Part shown: positions 19,675 through 27,690 of the stretch, piece by piece
How positions within the stretch are numbered: position 1 is the first letter of the stretch
How the letters are laid out: each line of letters begins with the position of its first letter
From: Peribacillus acanthi
GTDB taxonomy: Bacteria > Bacillota > Bacilli > Bacillales > DSM-1321
Direction of reading: 5' to 3'
NCBI RefSeq assembly: GCF_003073175.1
Contig: NZ_QBBX01000002.1
Location: 22,521-78,127, forward strand
Length of the DNA stretch: 55,607 nucleotides
Made by a program: the position numbers and the translations under genes
Notes under the pieces: model-generated
Seen by the model: the letters and a program-made list of their open reading frames with translations, nothing else
What the model was told of the DNA's origin: nothing
The model's database searches: none

Positions 19675-20404
19675 AACCATTATTTTTACTTAAGCCCCCC
19701 CTTTTTTTACTTTCTCTATATTGTAAAACTCCCATAGGAATATACGTAACGATAAACACAAGGGCTCCCGCAATTTCAAGATTTATATAATACATAATTC
19801 CACTTCCAAAAAGAGTTAATATCGTTTTGGCATCAGTTGGTTGTGCTAAGTAGAAAAAGTTAGTTTCAAGCAGCTGATTAAGGATAAATATAGGTACAGC
19901 AATGATATTCAATAGTAGGAAGCTTGATAATACGGCTATTCTCGGTACTCGATAACCTTCAAATAGAATAAAGTACAATACGGCAAGTGGAATGGCTGAA
20001 TGGTGAAGGAAATATTTAATGTAGCGAAAATGAGGGAATTAGTAGACCATTTCAGGAGTGACCATGCTTAGTATGGCAGGAAGCAGTCCGATAAAGAATA
20101 ATAAATTGAATATTTTTGGATTGGGTTTTAGGAATAAGAATAATGCCAAAAATGTACTAAGTGAACAAAGCTGTAATGGTAAATCTTTGACTGTCCAAAT
20201 ACCAGTTTGAATGGCCCACATATGATAGGATATTTCACAGATTAGTAGGGTACTGAATAATGTCCATTTGATTTTCGATTGAAACGGTTTCAGTTCATTT
20301 CTGTAAAATATGAACAAGAAAAAAACCAGTAAAAACAAAGTAATAGTAAGGAGATGGGTCATTGAAAACATTTCGAAGCCGCGCATTTCTGTAACTGAAA
20401 ACAT
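19673..20404 (-). pseudogene. YwaF/TIGR02206-like membrane protein, broken by one in-frame stop
   Basis: Two reverse-strand frames (20404-20039 and below) lie in the same reading frame and are separated only by a TAA at 20039-20041. Read through it, the sequence continues without loss as EMVY-stop-FPHFRYIKYFLHH. FPHFRxxxFFxxH is the conserved centre of the TIGR02206/YwaF family of about 235-residue integral membrane proteins. The whole would be about 242 residues with six or seven membrane segments. A single C-to-T change of CAA to TAA would explain it. There is no frameshift or insertion, so the loss is recent, or it is a sequencing error. A TTG at 19978 could restart the second half, but without a good ribosome site. 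Confidence 0.82.
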
Positions 20405-20608
20405 ATGTCTTCCACCACCCTTATGAAATTTGCAGTTCTTTACATTGTATTCCTCAAATTATTTTCTAATACGTTTTTATCAGACTACATTAATTGTACA
20501 ATTGTTCTCATTATACTTAACCTGGGGAAGCAGGAAGTTTCTTGCTTTTTCAACTTCATAGACTTATTGTTAATTTAAATGATAGTTCATCTAAGAAGGT
20601 GATAATGA

Positions 20609-21946
20609 ATGTATGACATTACTATAATAGGCTCTGGAGTTAGTAGCATTTTTTTAGCTTATACATTGGCTCATACTAATCAAAATATATTAATTCTTGA
20701 AAAAGGAAAATCCCTTGAGGAGAGAACCTGTACTTTAGATCGAGGAGAAGAATGCAATTGTGATGTATGCGGGAAGTACTTTGGTTTTGCTGGGTTGGGA
20801 AAATCAGAAGGAAAATTCAATTACTCCAGTGACTTTGGTGGAGAATTAGCACAAAAAGTAGGTAAAGAGAATCTATCACAATTAATGAATGAAGTGGACG
20901 ATATTTTGTGTGGTTTTGGTGGAAATGCTGTATCGAAATATTCAACAGATCATGCCGAATTAGCAAAGAAAGCGGAAGCTTGTGGTCTTCAGATGTTAAC
21001 GACTGAAGTGAGGCATCTAGGCACTGTACTTTCGACGACGATTTTTCAACAGATGTTTGAGATTTTATCTAAAAGGATAGATATTCATTTTGAGGTTGAA
21101 GTTCATCAAACCAAAATTGAAGAAGATACTTTTTCCTTATCGACTAATCAAGGGGTTTTCCATTCTAAAAAAGTGGTTTTTGCCACAGGACGATCCGGTA
21201 ATGAATGGTTAAAGCAACAGTGCACAAGTCTAGGTGTCAAGCAAGGAAAAACGAGGTTAGATTTGGGTATTCGAGTCGAAATGAAGGAAAGGCAGTTGCG
21301 GTCGATTTTAGAAGATACCTTCGAAACAAAACTATCTTTTTCGCACGAAGAGATTATCTCCACTACATATTGCATGAATCCACAAGGAAGAATTATACGA
21401 AAATACCAAGAAGGACTCGTTATGCCTGATGGCCAAAATTTTCGCGAGCAAGGAACTGGAACGACAAACTTGAATTTTACCTTATTCACCCCAAAGTATT
21501 TTTCTACTCTTAAGGAAGCAAATTTTTATGCTGAGCAAGTGATAGGAAAAATAAACAGAGGCAGAGATCGAATTGTCGTACAACGATTAGGGGACTTACG
21601 TAAAGGAGTAGCAACAACAAACGAAAAAATGGTTACTAATAGTGTCCAGGCTATATTATTGGGAGATTACGGAGATTTAATTGATGAGGTTCCTAGTTTG
21701 TATATTCAAATCTTACTAGATTTTTTACATCGTCTAGAGGATTTCATTGGTGAAGAAATAGATGAAGATACACTTTTGTATGGGATGGATGGGAAGTTTT
21801 ATTCTCCTATAATAGAAACTGACGACCACTTCGAAACTAGCATTCCCGGAATCTATGTGATAGGAGATTGTTCAGGAGTTACCCATTCCTTATCTCAGGC
21901 AGCAGCAAGTGGGATATATTTAGGCAGAATTTTATCAATTTACTAA
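20609..21946 (+). CDS. FAD-dependent dehydrogenase, COG2509-like
   Basis: A 445-residue flavoprotein. The N-terminal dinucleotide-binding motif is ITIIGSGVSSIFLAYTLA with acidic end ILILEKG. The ATG motif is KKVVFATGRSGNEW, and the C-terminal FAD-contact is IPGIYVIGDCSGVTHSLSQAAASG. Residues 40-70 hold a cysteine cluster (RTCTLDRGEECNCDVCGKYFG) followed by GLGKSEGKFNYS, the pattern of the COG2509 group of uncharacterised FAD-dependent dehydrogenases; the cysteines might bind a metal or be redox active. AAGGTGAT precedes the ATG. It is monocistronic, closed by a hairpin of the CAGGCACC family. The substrate is unknown. Confidence 0.85.
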   Translation: MYDITIIGSGVSSIFLAYTLAHTNQNILILEKGKSLEERTCTLDRGEECNCDVCGKYFGFAGLGKSEGKFNYSSDFGGELAQKVGKENLSQLMNEVDDILCGFGGNAVSKYSTDHAELAKKAEACGLQMLTTEVRHLGTVLSTTIFQQMFEILSKRIDIHFEVEVHQTKIEEDTFSLSTNQGVFHSKKVVFATGRSGNEWLKQQCTSLGVKQGKTRLDLGIRVEMKERQLRSILEDTFETKLSFSHEEIISTTYCMNPQGRIIRKYQEGLVMPDGQNFREQGTGTTNLNFTLFTPKYFSTLKEANFYAEQVIGKINRGRDRIVVQRLGDLRKGVATTNEKMVTNSVQAILLGDYGDLIDEVPSLYIQILLDFLHRLEDFIGEEIDEDTLLYGMDGKFYSPIIETDDHFETSIPGIYVIGDCSGVTHSLSQAAASGIYLGRILSIY

Positions 21947-21954
21947 TTTTTTTA

Positions 21955-21987
21955 GTCAGGTATCTTTGAATGGTGCCTGGCTTTTTT
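21955..21987 (+). terminator. terminator of the FAD dehydrogenase gene, related to the CAGGCACC repeat family
   Basis: GTCAGGTATC pairs with GGTGCCTGGC (with G-U pairs) around a TTTGAAT loop, then six T. The arms resemble those of the element at 7131-7190, suggesting that a short copy of the repeat has become the terminator. Confidence 0.85.
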
Positions 21988-22156
21988 GATGACTGAAAAG
22001 GAATCAAATCATGCATGTTTTATCTAGGTCACCATACCATGGCTCGTTAAAATGATTGAAATCAAGATAATAACGGATAAGCACTACTGATGAATCAATT
22101 AATGATCGAACACTAAGTAATGGACATGCATAAACTAGGAAAAAGGAGTTTACTGC

Positions 22157-22411
22157 ATGAGTATTACTACATTTATTCTATCTGTTATTGTTGTACTGGT
22201 GATTGGGGCTGTTGCAAATAAAGTATCACATCTTCATATGCCAGGTAGTTGGGTGGGAATTCTAGTAGCTGGGTACACTGGTACTTGGGTAGGTCCGTAC
22301 CTTTTTGGGACATGGGGTCCAATACTAGTCGGCTATGCGTTAGTTCCTTCATTAATTGGTGCCATTTTGGTAGTAGTGGTTGTAGGGCTATTATGGAAGA
22401 TATTCGATTAA
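22157..22411 (+). CDS. GlsB/YeaQ/YmgE family small membrane protein
   Basis: An 84-residue protein with three hydrophobic segments and the glycine-rich pattern of the transglycosylase-associated/YeaQ family (MPGSWVGILVAGYTGTWVGPYLFGTWGP). These proteins are abundant general-stress membrane components of unknown biochemistry; in Gram-positives some are SigB-regulated. I found no convincing SigB promoter here. An AAAAGGAG site precedes the ATG by about 9 bases. A 24-bp hairpin begins at its stop codon. Confidence 0.85.
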   Translation: MSITTFILSVIVVLVIGAVANKVSHLHMPGSWVGILVAGYTGTWVGPYLFGTWGPILVGYALVPSLIGAILVVVVVGLLWKIFD

Positions 22412-22464
22412 AAAAAGTCATAATCTATAAAGTTCATGTAAACTTTGTAGATTATGACTTTTTT
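22411..22464. terminator. 24-bp bidirectional terminator between convergent genes
   Basis: 22411-22434 pairs with 22441-22464 over 24 positions with a single G-U, loop CATGTA. A-run on one side and T-run on the other make it work in both directions. The forward stop codon overlaps its first base, and the M28 peptidase gene ends 4 bases after it. Confidence 0.93.
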
Positions 22465-22467
22465 CAA

Positions 22468-24792
22468 TTAGTGTTTGATTGTTCTCATTACAAATGAATT
22501 ATCCCCATAAGTACTATACTCTGAAGGACGTTTTCCTTTAGTATCAGGAAGGCTATAAGCACGATCCGCAACAATCCACTCTATTTTATCGTTAGCGTTA
22601 ACTGTAATTTTCACATTCATTTCTCCAGTTTGGCCAACGATGTAGGTGAATAGGAATGGGTTTTCTTTTGTGAAAGTGTTTCGACTTAGTTCAATATCTT
22701 TTCCATTAATGCTCAGTTGTGACATGTTTAAGACTGTTACTGACTGTAAGAACATTTCTTCGGCCTTGCGATTTGTTTTCAAATGGTATTCAATTGTACG
22801 CTTATTTCCTACTGTTTCATCTGATAAAACATTCATGATAGGTCCTTCAATATTGTATAAATCAGCCTCGGCATAATTTACATCCCATTGAAGCATAGGG
22901 AAGAATTCAGACGTATTTCCTATTTTTACATCACCGTTAACATATTGTGATGTATAGCCATCTAATGCATGTCTTGCTGCCCAATATGCTTTGCCTTTAT
23001 CTGCATCCATGAAGTAAGTAATGTCACTTGCCTTATGGTGATCCTCAGAAGGGGCGTTCGCTATGAAAATACAATTGGCGAGTAACACGACAAGGCCGAC
23101 ACCAAGAAGGGTGGTAGGCATAACCCATTTGTATTTAATGGTTAACGTAGTCAAGAACGGGACGAATAAGCCTCCTAAAAGGCAAACTAGGACCATTAAT
23201 AGTGGTGCTAAACTCATTGAAACAAGCATTTGTACTAAATAGATTACTGGTACGACAATCAACAATCCAGGAATCGCAAACCCAGCAGATAAAAGATGAC
23301 CTTTCCATGAATTGTCTTCCGAACGGAAGTAAAGGTTTACCCCAATCAATGCAAAAAGTAACGGCCATGAAAATACATAACTACCAGCAATTAGCAGGAA
23401 GCTTGTTACGACAGTCAGGATTAACCATATCAGTAATGCACCCATGGTTAAATTTCCGACTTTTATTTTCTTACTTACAAAATGATATAGCAGGTTTAAG
23501 AAAGAAATAATGATAATGGAAAAACTAATCAAAAAGAGAGTGCCGAAAGTAATGTCAGTTCCTAGCATCCATTTGGTATTTGAGAATACAATCGTTAGGA
23601 CTTTCCATAAACTGAATCCAATGATTGCTGAACCAACCATGCTTACAAGGAATGTAAGAAAACCAGCTAGTGTACCAAGAACAGTTACTTGTTTTCTTTT
23701 CAAACCGTGAACCATTGTAAAGGCAAACAATAGTACGGCAAGACCCATGATTGGGAGCACCAAATTGTCGGAATAAGTAGTCATGGTTGCTCCGAATATA
23801 TTAAAGAAGATTCTATTTCCTTCCTTTTCTTGAGCTAAATCTAATTGACCAAAATGAAGAAGCAGACTTAACATGTATTCTCCATGATGCTGTAAACTTT
23901 CTTTGCTTAGCTTCTCGAGATTATCACTAGTTGTATGATAATGGCCTAAACCTTCTCCGAATGCAAAATTAAGACCATTCAATCCCGCTTCCTTAAATAC
24001 CGTTAAATCTGTGTCATTTGGCATGAGTTTATAAAGGTTATAAATAAAGGAATGGGCAACCGGAGTAGGTGCAGCCTTTACAAATTCTTGAATAATCCAG
24101 CTATTATCTTCACTCGTTTCAAACATGAATGCAGGTCCTTCATTACCACGAGCTTCGAAATTTAAGACTAAACCTACATTTTGGACCCATGGATGTTCTT
24201 CGACAAATGCTTTTGCTCCAAGCAGTCCATTTTCTTCACCATCTGTTAATAGGATGATGACATCGTTCTTTAAAGCCTTATGTTCTTTCAATGCTCGTAT
24301 CGTTTCTAAAATGCCAGCAATACCGGCCCCATCATCCGCTACACCAGGTCCTCCTGGTACAGAATCATAGTGTGCAACAAGCATGACTGCTTTGGAGGAA
24401 GACGTACCATCGATTTTCGCAATAATGTTCTCAATGTTTCCTCCTGTGACCCATGTGCGAGTATTACGTAAAGAATTTACATTTTGGATTTCAGGACTTA
24501 ATCCTAAATCCTTTAATTCCTGAACAAGATAGTCTCGTACTCTATCATGTTCTGTTGATCCAAGGGGATGGGGAGCAACTGCAAACTCCTCTAAATAAGA
24601 AAATGCACGTTCTGCAGAAAACACATTTGAAGCTCCCGTCTTTGGAATGACTCTAGGTGATTGAAGTTGCAAAAAACTGATGATAATCGTCCCAACAACA
24701 ATAGCTAGAACTGTAAAAAAAATAAGTGCAGATTTCTTTGTGGGATAAACGTGCTGTGGTTGTGATGCCGTAGATGGTGTTGTTATTTCCAA
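22468..24792 (-). CDS. M28 family membrane aminopeptidase, ERMP1-like architecture
   Basis: A 774-residue zinc peptidase. One membrane segment at about 21-41 anchors an extracytoplasmic M28 domain (about 60-310) with metal ligands His141 in VAHYDSVPGG, Asp153 in GVADDGAG, Glu186-Glu187 in GEENGLLG, and His286 in HYHTTSDN. Eight or nine further membrane segments span about 340-590, and a C-terminal beta-rich extracytoplasmic domain covers about 600-774. This peptidase-plus-multispan layout is the one of eukaryotic ERMP1/Fxna and occurs sporadically in bacteria. TTG start with AAGGAGG 7 bases upstream. Predicted role: peptide trimming outside the membrane. Substrate unknown. Confidence 0.9.
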   Translation of the reverse strand: MEITTPSTASQPQHVYPTKKSALIFFTVLAIVVGTIIISFLQLQSPRVIPKTGASNVFSAERAFSYLEEFAVAPHPLGSTEHDRVRDYLVQELKDLGLSPEIQNVNSLRNTRTWVTGGNIENIIAKIDGTSSSKAVMLVAHYDSVPGGPGVADDGAGIAGILETIRALKEHKALKNDVIILLTDGEENGLLGAKAFVEEHPWVQNVGLVLNFEARGNEGPAFMFETSEDNSWIIQEFVKAAPTPVAHSFIYNLYKLMPNDTDLTVFKEAGLNGLNFAFGEGLGHYHTTSDNLEKLSKESLQHHGEYMLSLLLHFGQLDLAQEKEGNRIFFNIFGATMTTYSDNLVLPIMGLAVLLFAFTMVHGLKRKQVTVLGTLAGFLTFLVSMVGSAIIGFSLWKVLTIVFSNTKWMLGTDITFGTLFLISFSIIIISFLNLLYHFVSKKIKVGNLTMGALLIWLILTVVTSFLLIAGSYVFSWPLLFALIGVNLYFRSEDNSWKGHLLSAGFAIPGLLIVVPVIYLVQMLVSMSLAPLLMVLVCLLGGLFVPFLTTLTIKYKWVMPTTLLGVGLVVLLANCIFIANAPSEDHHKASDITYFMDADKGKAYWAARHALDGYTSQYVNGDVKIGNTSEFFPMLQWDVNYAEADLYNIEGPIMNVLSDETVGNKRTIEYHLKTNRKAEEMFLQSVTVLNMSQLSINGKDIELSRNTFTKENPFLFTYIVGQTGEMNVKITVNANDKIEWIVADRAYSLPDTKGKRPSEYSTYGDNSFVMRTIKH

Positions 24793-24984
24793 CGAATAAC
24801 CTCCTTAAGGAATATTTGATACAAAATAATTATATCCTGTTGTCAGAATTTTAGGAAGATTTTACTATTTTTAATATATAACTAAATACCTTATGAAATA
24901 ATTAGACATTTTCTAAAAGATTTCATATACCTAAGAATGTAATAATAGTATTATAGTTCTATAACAAAGGTGTTTTATGGAAAA

Positions 24985-25066
24985 ATTCATAGAGGCAAAC
25001 CATGTGAAAATATGGGACGCAAAGCTATAGGGGCTTATTCTTGAAGGGAAATGTCAGCCAGTTGCA
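24985..25066 (+). promoter_or_regulatory. cyclic di-GMP-I riboswitch (GEMM-I) aptamer
   Basis: The sequence carries the GEMM-I core in order: AGGCAAACC (24993-25001), a P1b hairpin CCATGT-GAAA-ATATGG with the conserved GNRA tetraloop (25000-25015), GGGACGCAAAGCTATAGG (25014-25031) with the tetraloop-receptor side, and ATGTCAGCCAGTTGC (25051-25065) at the 3' end. These are the positions that contact cyclic di-GMP in the known class. A TATTAT (24949-24954) upstream could be its -10. A terminator and a competing pairing lie just downstream, ahead of the 25198 gene. Confidence 0.9.
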
Positions 25067-25113
25067 TTACATTCTAGTAAAAGTCCCTTTACATATGTAA
25101 TGGGGCTATTCTT
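25065..25113 (+). terminator. riboswitch expression platform: terminator with alternative antiterminator
   Basis: The terminator stem pairs 25082-25092 with 25097-25107 (AGTCCC with GGGGCT, then TTAC with GTAA after one mismatch), followed by a weak U-rich tail. CATTACAT at 25065-25072, directly at the 3' edge of the aptamer, is the exact complement of ATGTAATG at 25095-25102, so the two foldings exclude each other. The direction of control (on or off with ligand) cannot be decided by eye. Confidence 0.75.
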
Positions 25114-25197
25114 TATGCATAATACTCTAGTTTTTATTTTATAAATAAGGGATTAGAACTTTGACTTTAGAAAACTATTATTAAAGGATGATGAGAG

Positions 25198-26505
25198 TTG
25201 TATCAGGAATTAGCAAATGTATTAAATCAAGTTAGCTTTAGCAAGGAAAAGAATCTGCTGTTAATGGAACTTACAAAATTCAATGACGAGGAATGTGAGC
25301 AGGTACTTATAAATGCAGGTGGGGATATTGATTTAGCCATGCTAAATCTAAAAAATCAAATTTCAGGTATTGCTGGAGCGCTTTTTTCAAAGGAAGCTAT
25401 ATCCATTGGTATTAAGAATGCTGGGCTTTATGAAAAACTATCGAATAATTTAAGCAAACTAAACACTATGAGAGGCGGACCAAGGGGATTCAAAGGCTTT
25501 GTGTTTGAAGAAATGCATGCAACGAAAGCAACCATCAATGGCCAAGTCACAAATGTAATCAATAATAATGGGATAGCTGATTTCGCAATCATTAATAGCG
25601 ATGGAACCATACAGTATGCTCAAGCAAAGCTTGGTTATGGAACAAGCAATATAGATTTTCCGTTATATAAAGGGCAAACCATAGTTGTTGATAAAGGAAA
25701 TACAGCTTTAATAAACAAAGCTAAGGCTGCGGGATTCGAAGTAATTGAGTCCGAGGTTTCTGCTAGAGAGGCAACAAAAATTGCAAAAAGAATGCAGTTA
25801 GAATCCAAAATAACAAAACGTACTAATTCAGTAATCGTACCTAAAACTCAAGCAGCTATTAATATTGCAAAAGAGTCTCATAGAGCAGGTGTTCAATCTG
25901 CAAAAACAGGTGGACAGTTTGGGGGAGGCTTCAGCCTTGGTTCAAATATGGTAGATGTTATTAGTGGTGATAAAGAAATTGGAGATGCAGCCAAATCTGT
26001 AGCAGTAGACACTGCTGTTTCTACTGGTGTAGGCTATGCAACCGGAGCAGCAGTAACAGCTTTAGGGAACACTGCTGCTGGAGCCGCTGTTGCTAGTGCA
26101 GTTGGTACCGCAACTACTGCAATTGCAAGTACAACTGTCGGTGGTGCAGCAATTGCGGCAGGGACCACTGTTGTTGGGGCAATCGGAGGTATAGGAACTG
26201 CAGCCGCAACCACTACAATTGCGGCAGGGACTGCTGTTGGTGGAGCTGTGACAGCAGCAGGAACAGTCGTAACCTCAGCGGTAGCGAGTACGGCTGTTGG
26301 TAGCGCAGTAGCAGCTGCTGGAACCGCAGTTGCAAGTACAGCAGTTGGAGGGGCAGTTGTAGCAGCAGGTGCAGCCGCAACTGGAGCTGCAGTCGCAGCA
26401 GGAACAGCCGTAGCTGCTGCAGCCGTTGCAGCAGCACCAATCGTAGCAGTAGGGGTTGCTGCAGGTGCAGTGTTTAGTATAGGAAAGAAAATCTTTGGAA
26501 GATAA
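25198..26505 (+). CDS. riboswitch-controlled protein with possible nuclease-like core and Ala/Gly/Val-rich tail
   Basis: A 435-residue protein, not recognised. Residues 1-60 are helical and UBA-like (FNDEECEQVLINAGGDIDLAMLNL). Residues 95-200 form an alpha/beta region with FVFEEMHATKA, then GIADFAIINSDGTIQYAQAKLGY. The spacing E104/E105, D128, Q142-x-K144 resembles the E-D-(E/Q)xK site of restriction-endonuclease-like folds, but this is only a pattern. Residues 263-430 are almost entirely Ala, Gly, Val, Thr and Ser in degenerate repeats of about 16-17 residues (STAVGGAVVAAG), like glycine zippers, ending in a basic IGKKIFGR. TTG start, AAAGGA nine bases upstream. No partner gene is cotranscribed. 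It is preceded by a cyclic di-GMP riboswitch, so it is probably tied to the motile/sessile switch. Confidence 0.75.
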   Translation: MYQELANVLNQVSFSKEKNLLLMELTKFNDEECEQVLINAGGDIDLAMLNLKNQISGIAGALFSKEAISIGIKNAGLYEKLSNNLSKLNTMRGGPRGFKGFVFEEMHATKATINGQVTNVINNNGIADFAIINSDGTIQYAQAKLGYGTSNIDFPLYKGQTIVVDKGNTALINKAKAAGFEVIESEVSAREATKIAKRMQLESKITKRTNSVIVPKTQAAINIAKESHRAGVQSAKTGGQFGGGFSLGSNMVDVISGDKEIGDAAKSVAVDTAVSTGVGYATGAAVTALGNTAAGAAVASAVGTATTAIASTTVGGAAIAAGTTVVGAIGGIGTAAATTTIAAGTAVGGAVTAAGTVVTSAVASTAVGSAVAAAGTAVASTAVGGAVVAAGAAATGAAVAAGTAVAAAAVAAAPIVAVGVAAGAVFSIGKKIFGR

Positions 26506-26716
26506 ATAAATGAATTAGATAGTCTAAACCTATATTAATTACACTAATGTCCCGAATTCAAGGAACCATATAAGAAAAAAGTCCATACTAAGTTGCCTTA
26601 TATTTGTAAATCCATCCGACTTATTTTGTGTTTTTTCGAATTGAATCGATAAATTGCTATCTTGCATGTATAATGAGTTTGCAATTTTCTATTCATATGT
26701 AGGAGGAATTAGTTAG

Positions 26717-27097
26717 ATGGGATGGACTTTAACAGGATTGTTTTTAATATCAGCAGTATTGCTAGTCATTTCTCTTTCGAAGTCTTTTCAGGCGTCGAAA
26801 GAAAATCAAAAGGAAGTCGATCTTGTACATATTTCACTTATGAAAGAAATCAACACTTTACAGGAATCTATTCGTAATATTGAGCTTGATCAAGAAGTGA
26901 TGATGAAAGAAGCTGGAATTCAGCTTTCAAATGAAGAAATACTTTATATGCGTGAAATACTAGATTTATATAAACGTAATTATTCAATCGAGAGTATCGC
27001 AGCGAAAAAACAGGTATCCGAGAGTGAAATCGCACGTTTGCTAGCTCCTTATCAGAAGATGATGGATGAAAGGAGAATGGTAGCAAATGCGAATTAA
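26717..27097 (+). CDS. small membrane protein with coiled coil and helix-turn-helix-like tail
   Basis: A 126-residue protein: membrane segment at about 4-22, coiled coil at about 28-66, and a C-terminal helical region (LSNEEILYMREILDLYKRNYSIESIAAKKQVSESEIARLL, split here only by description as residues 70-109) that reads like a helix-turn-helix of the kind used in Bacillus membrane-bound regulators. AGGAGG precedes the ATG; a TATAAT at 26669-26674 is a likely -10. The gene overlaps the next by 11 bases, so they are coupled. Function unknown. Confidence 0.75.
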   Translation: MGWTLTGLFLISAVLLVISLSKSFQASKENQKEVDLVHISLMKEINTLQESIRNIELDQEVMMKEAGIQLSNEEILYMREILDLYKRNYSIESIAAKKQVSESEIARLLAPYQKMMDERRMVANAN

Positions 27098-27644
27098 CTT
27101 ATTGACGAGCTTTGCAACTGGACTTCTTATTGCTACATCAATCAGTGCCATAGGGTATTTTTCTGATAAGAATGATGCAAATGCATCCTCTGAATCATTC
27201 GTAAAGCAAGAGACTGTAAAGGTACAGCCCACTAATAAAGAGATGAAAAAAGAGCTTGAATCCACAGGGTATGTGGTTCTTACAAAAGAGGAATATGACA
27301 AGCTAGGTGATGGTAAAGCAGAAAAACCAAAATCACAAAACGAAGAAGATAAAACAGCTACTAAAGAAGAAAGTAAAAAATCCACGTCTAAAGAGGATAG
27401 TACCGATACATCCAAGGAAAAAGAAAAACCAGAAACAAAAGTAGTCGTGAATGTAACTCAAGGTATGACGAGTATTGATGTTGGTAGAATTCTTAAAGAT
27501 GCTGAATTAATTCCTGATGCATTTAAATTTTCTAGACATATTGAAATAAAAGGACTTCAAAAAGAATTACGTCCAGGCAAATATGAAGTGAATAGTAGCA
27601 TGTCTTACGACCAAATTATTTCTACTATTTTCGTAAAAAAATAA
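27087..27644 (+). CDS. membrane-anchored protein with MltG/YceG-type LysM-like domain only
   Basis: A 185-residue protein. An N-terminal signal anchor (about 4-22) is followed by a Lys/Glu/Ser/Thr-rich spacer (about 60-118) and a C-terminal module (about 120-185: VVVNVTQGMTSIDVGRIL, LRPGKYEVNSSMSYDQII). The module matches the LysM-like subdomain at the N-side of MltG endolytic transglycosylase. The catalytic part of MltG, about 200 residues more with its glutamate, is absent. Databases often label such short Bacillus proteins MltG, but cleavage activity is not expected. GAAAGGAG precedes the ATG. A terminator follows. Confidence 0.8.
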   Translation: MRINLLTSFATGLLIATSISAIGYFSDKNDANASSESFVKQETVKVQPTNKEMKKELESTGYVVLTKEEYDKLGDGKAEKPKSQNEEDKTATKEESKKSTSKEDSTDTSKEKEKPETKVVVNVTQGMTSIDVGRILKDAELIPDAFKFSRHIEIKGLQKELRPGKYEVNSSMSYDQIISTIFVKK

Positions 27645-27653
27645 TCATTAGAA

Positions 27654-27690
27654 AAATCCCCCAAACTTATTGTCTGGGGGATTTATTTTA
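27654..27690. terminator. bidirectional terminator between the MltG-like gene and an MFS gene
   Basis: AAATCCCCC (27654-27662) pairs with GGGGGATTT (27676-27684), then a T-rich tail. The reverse-strand MFS gene ends at 27688. Confidence 0.88.

Noticed and set aside
26213-26440. Leu/Gln-rich reverse frame in the Ala-rich tail region
   Set aside because: An antisense shadow of the GCA/GCT-rich repeats of the forward gene.
27087-27644. Full MltG endolytic transglycosylase
   Set aside because: The catalytic domain with its glutamate is absent; only the LysM-like part is present.
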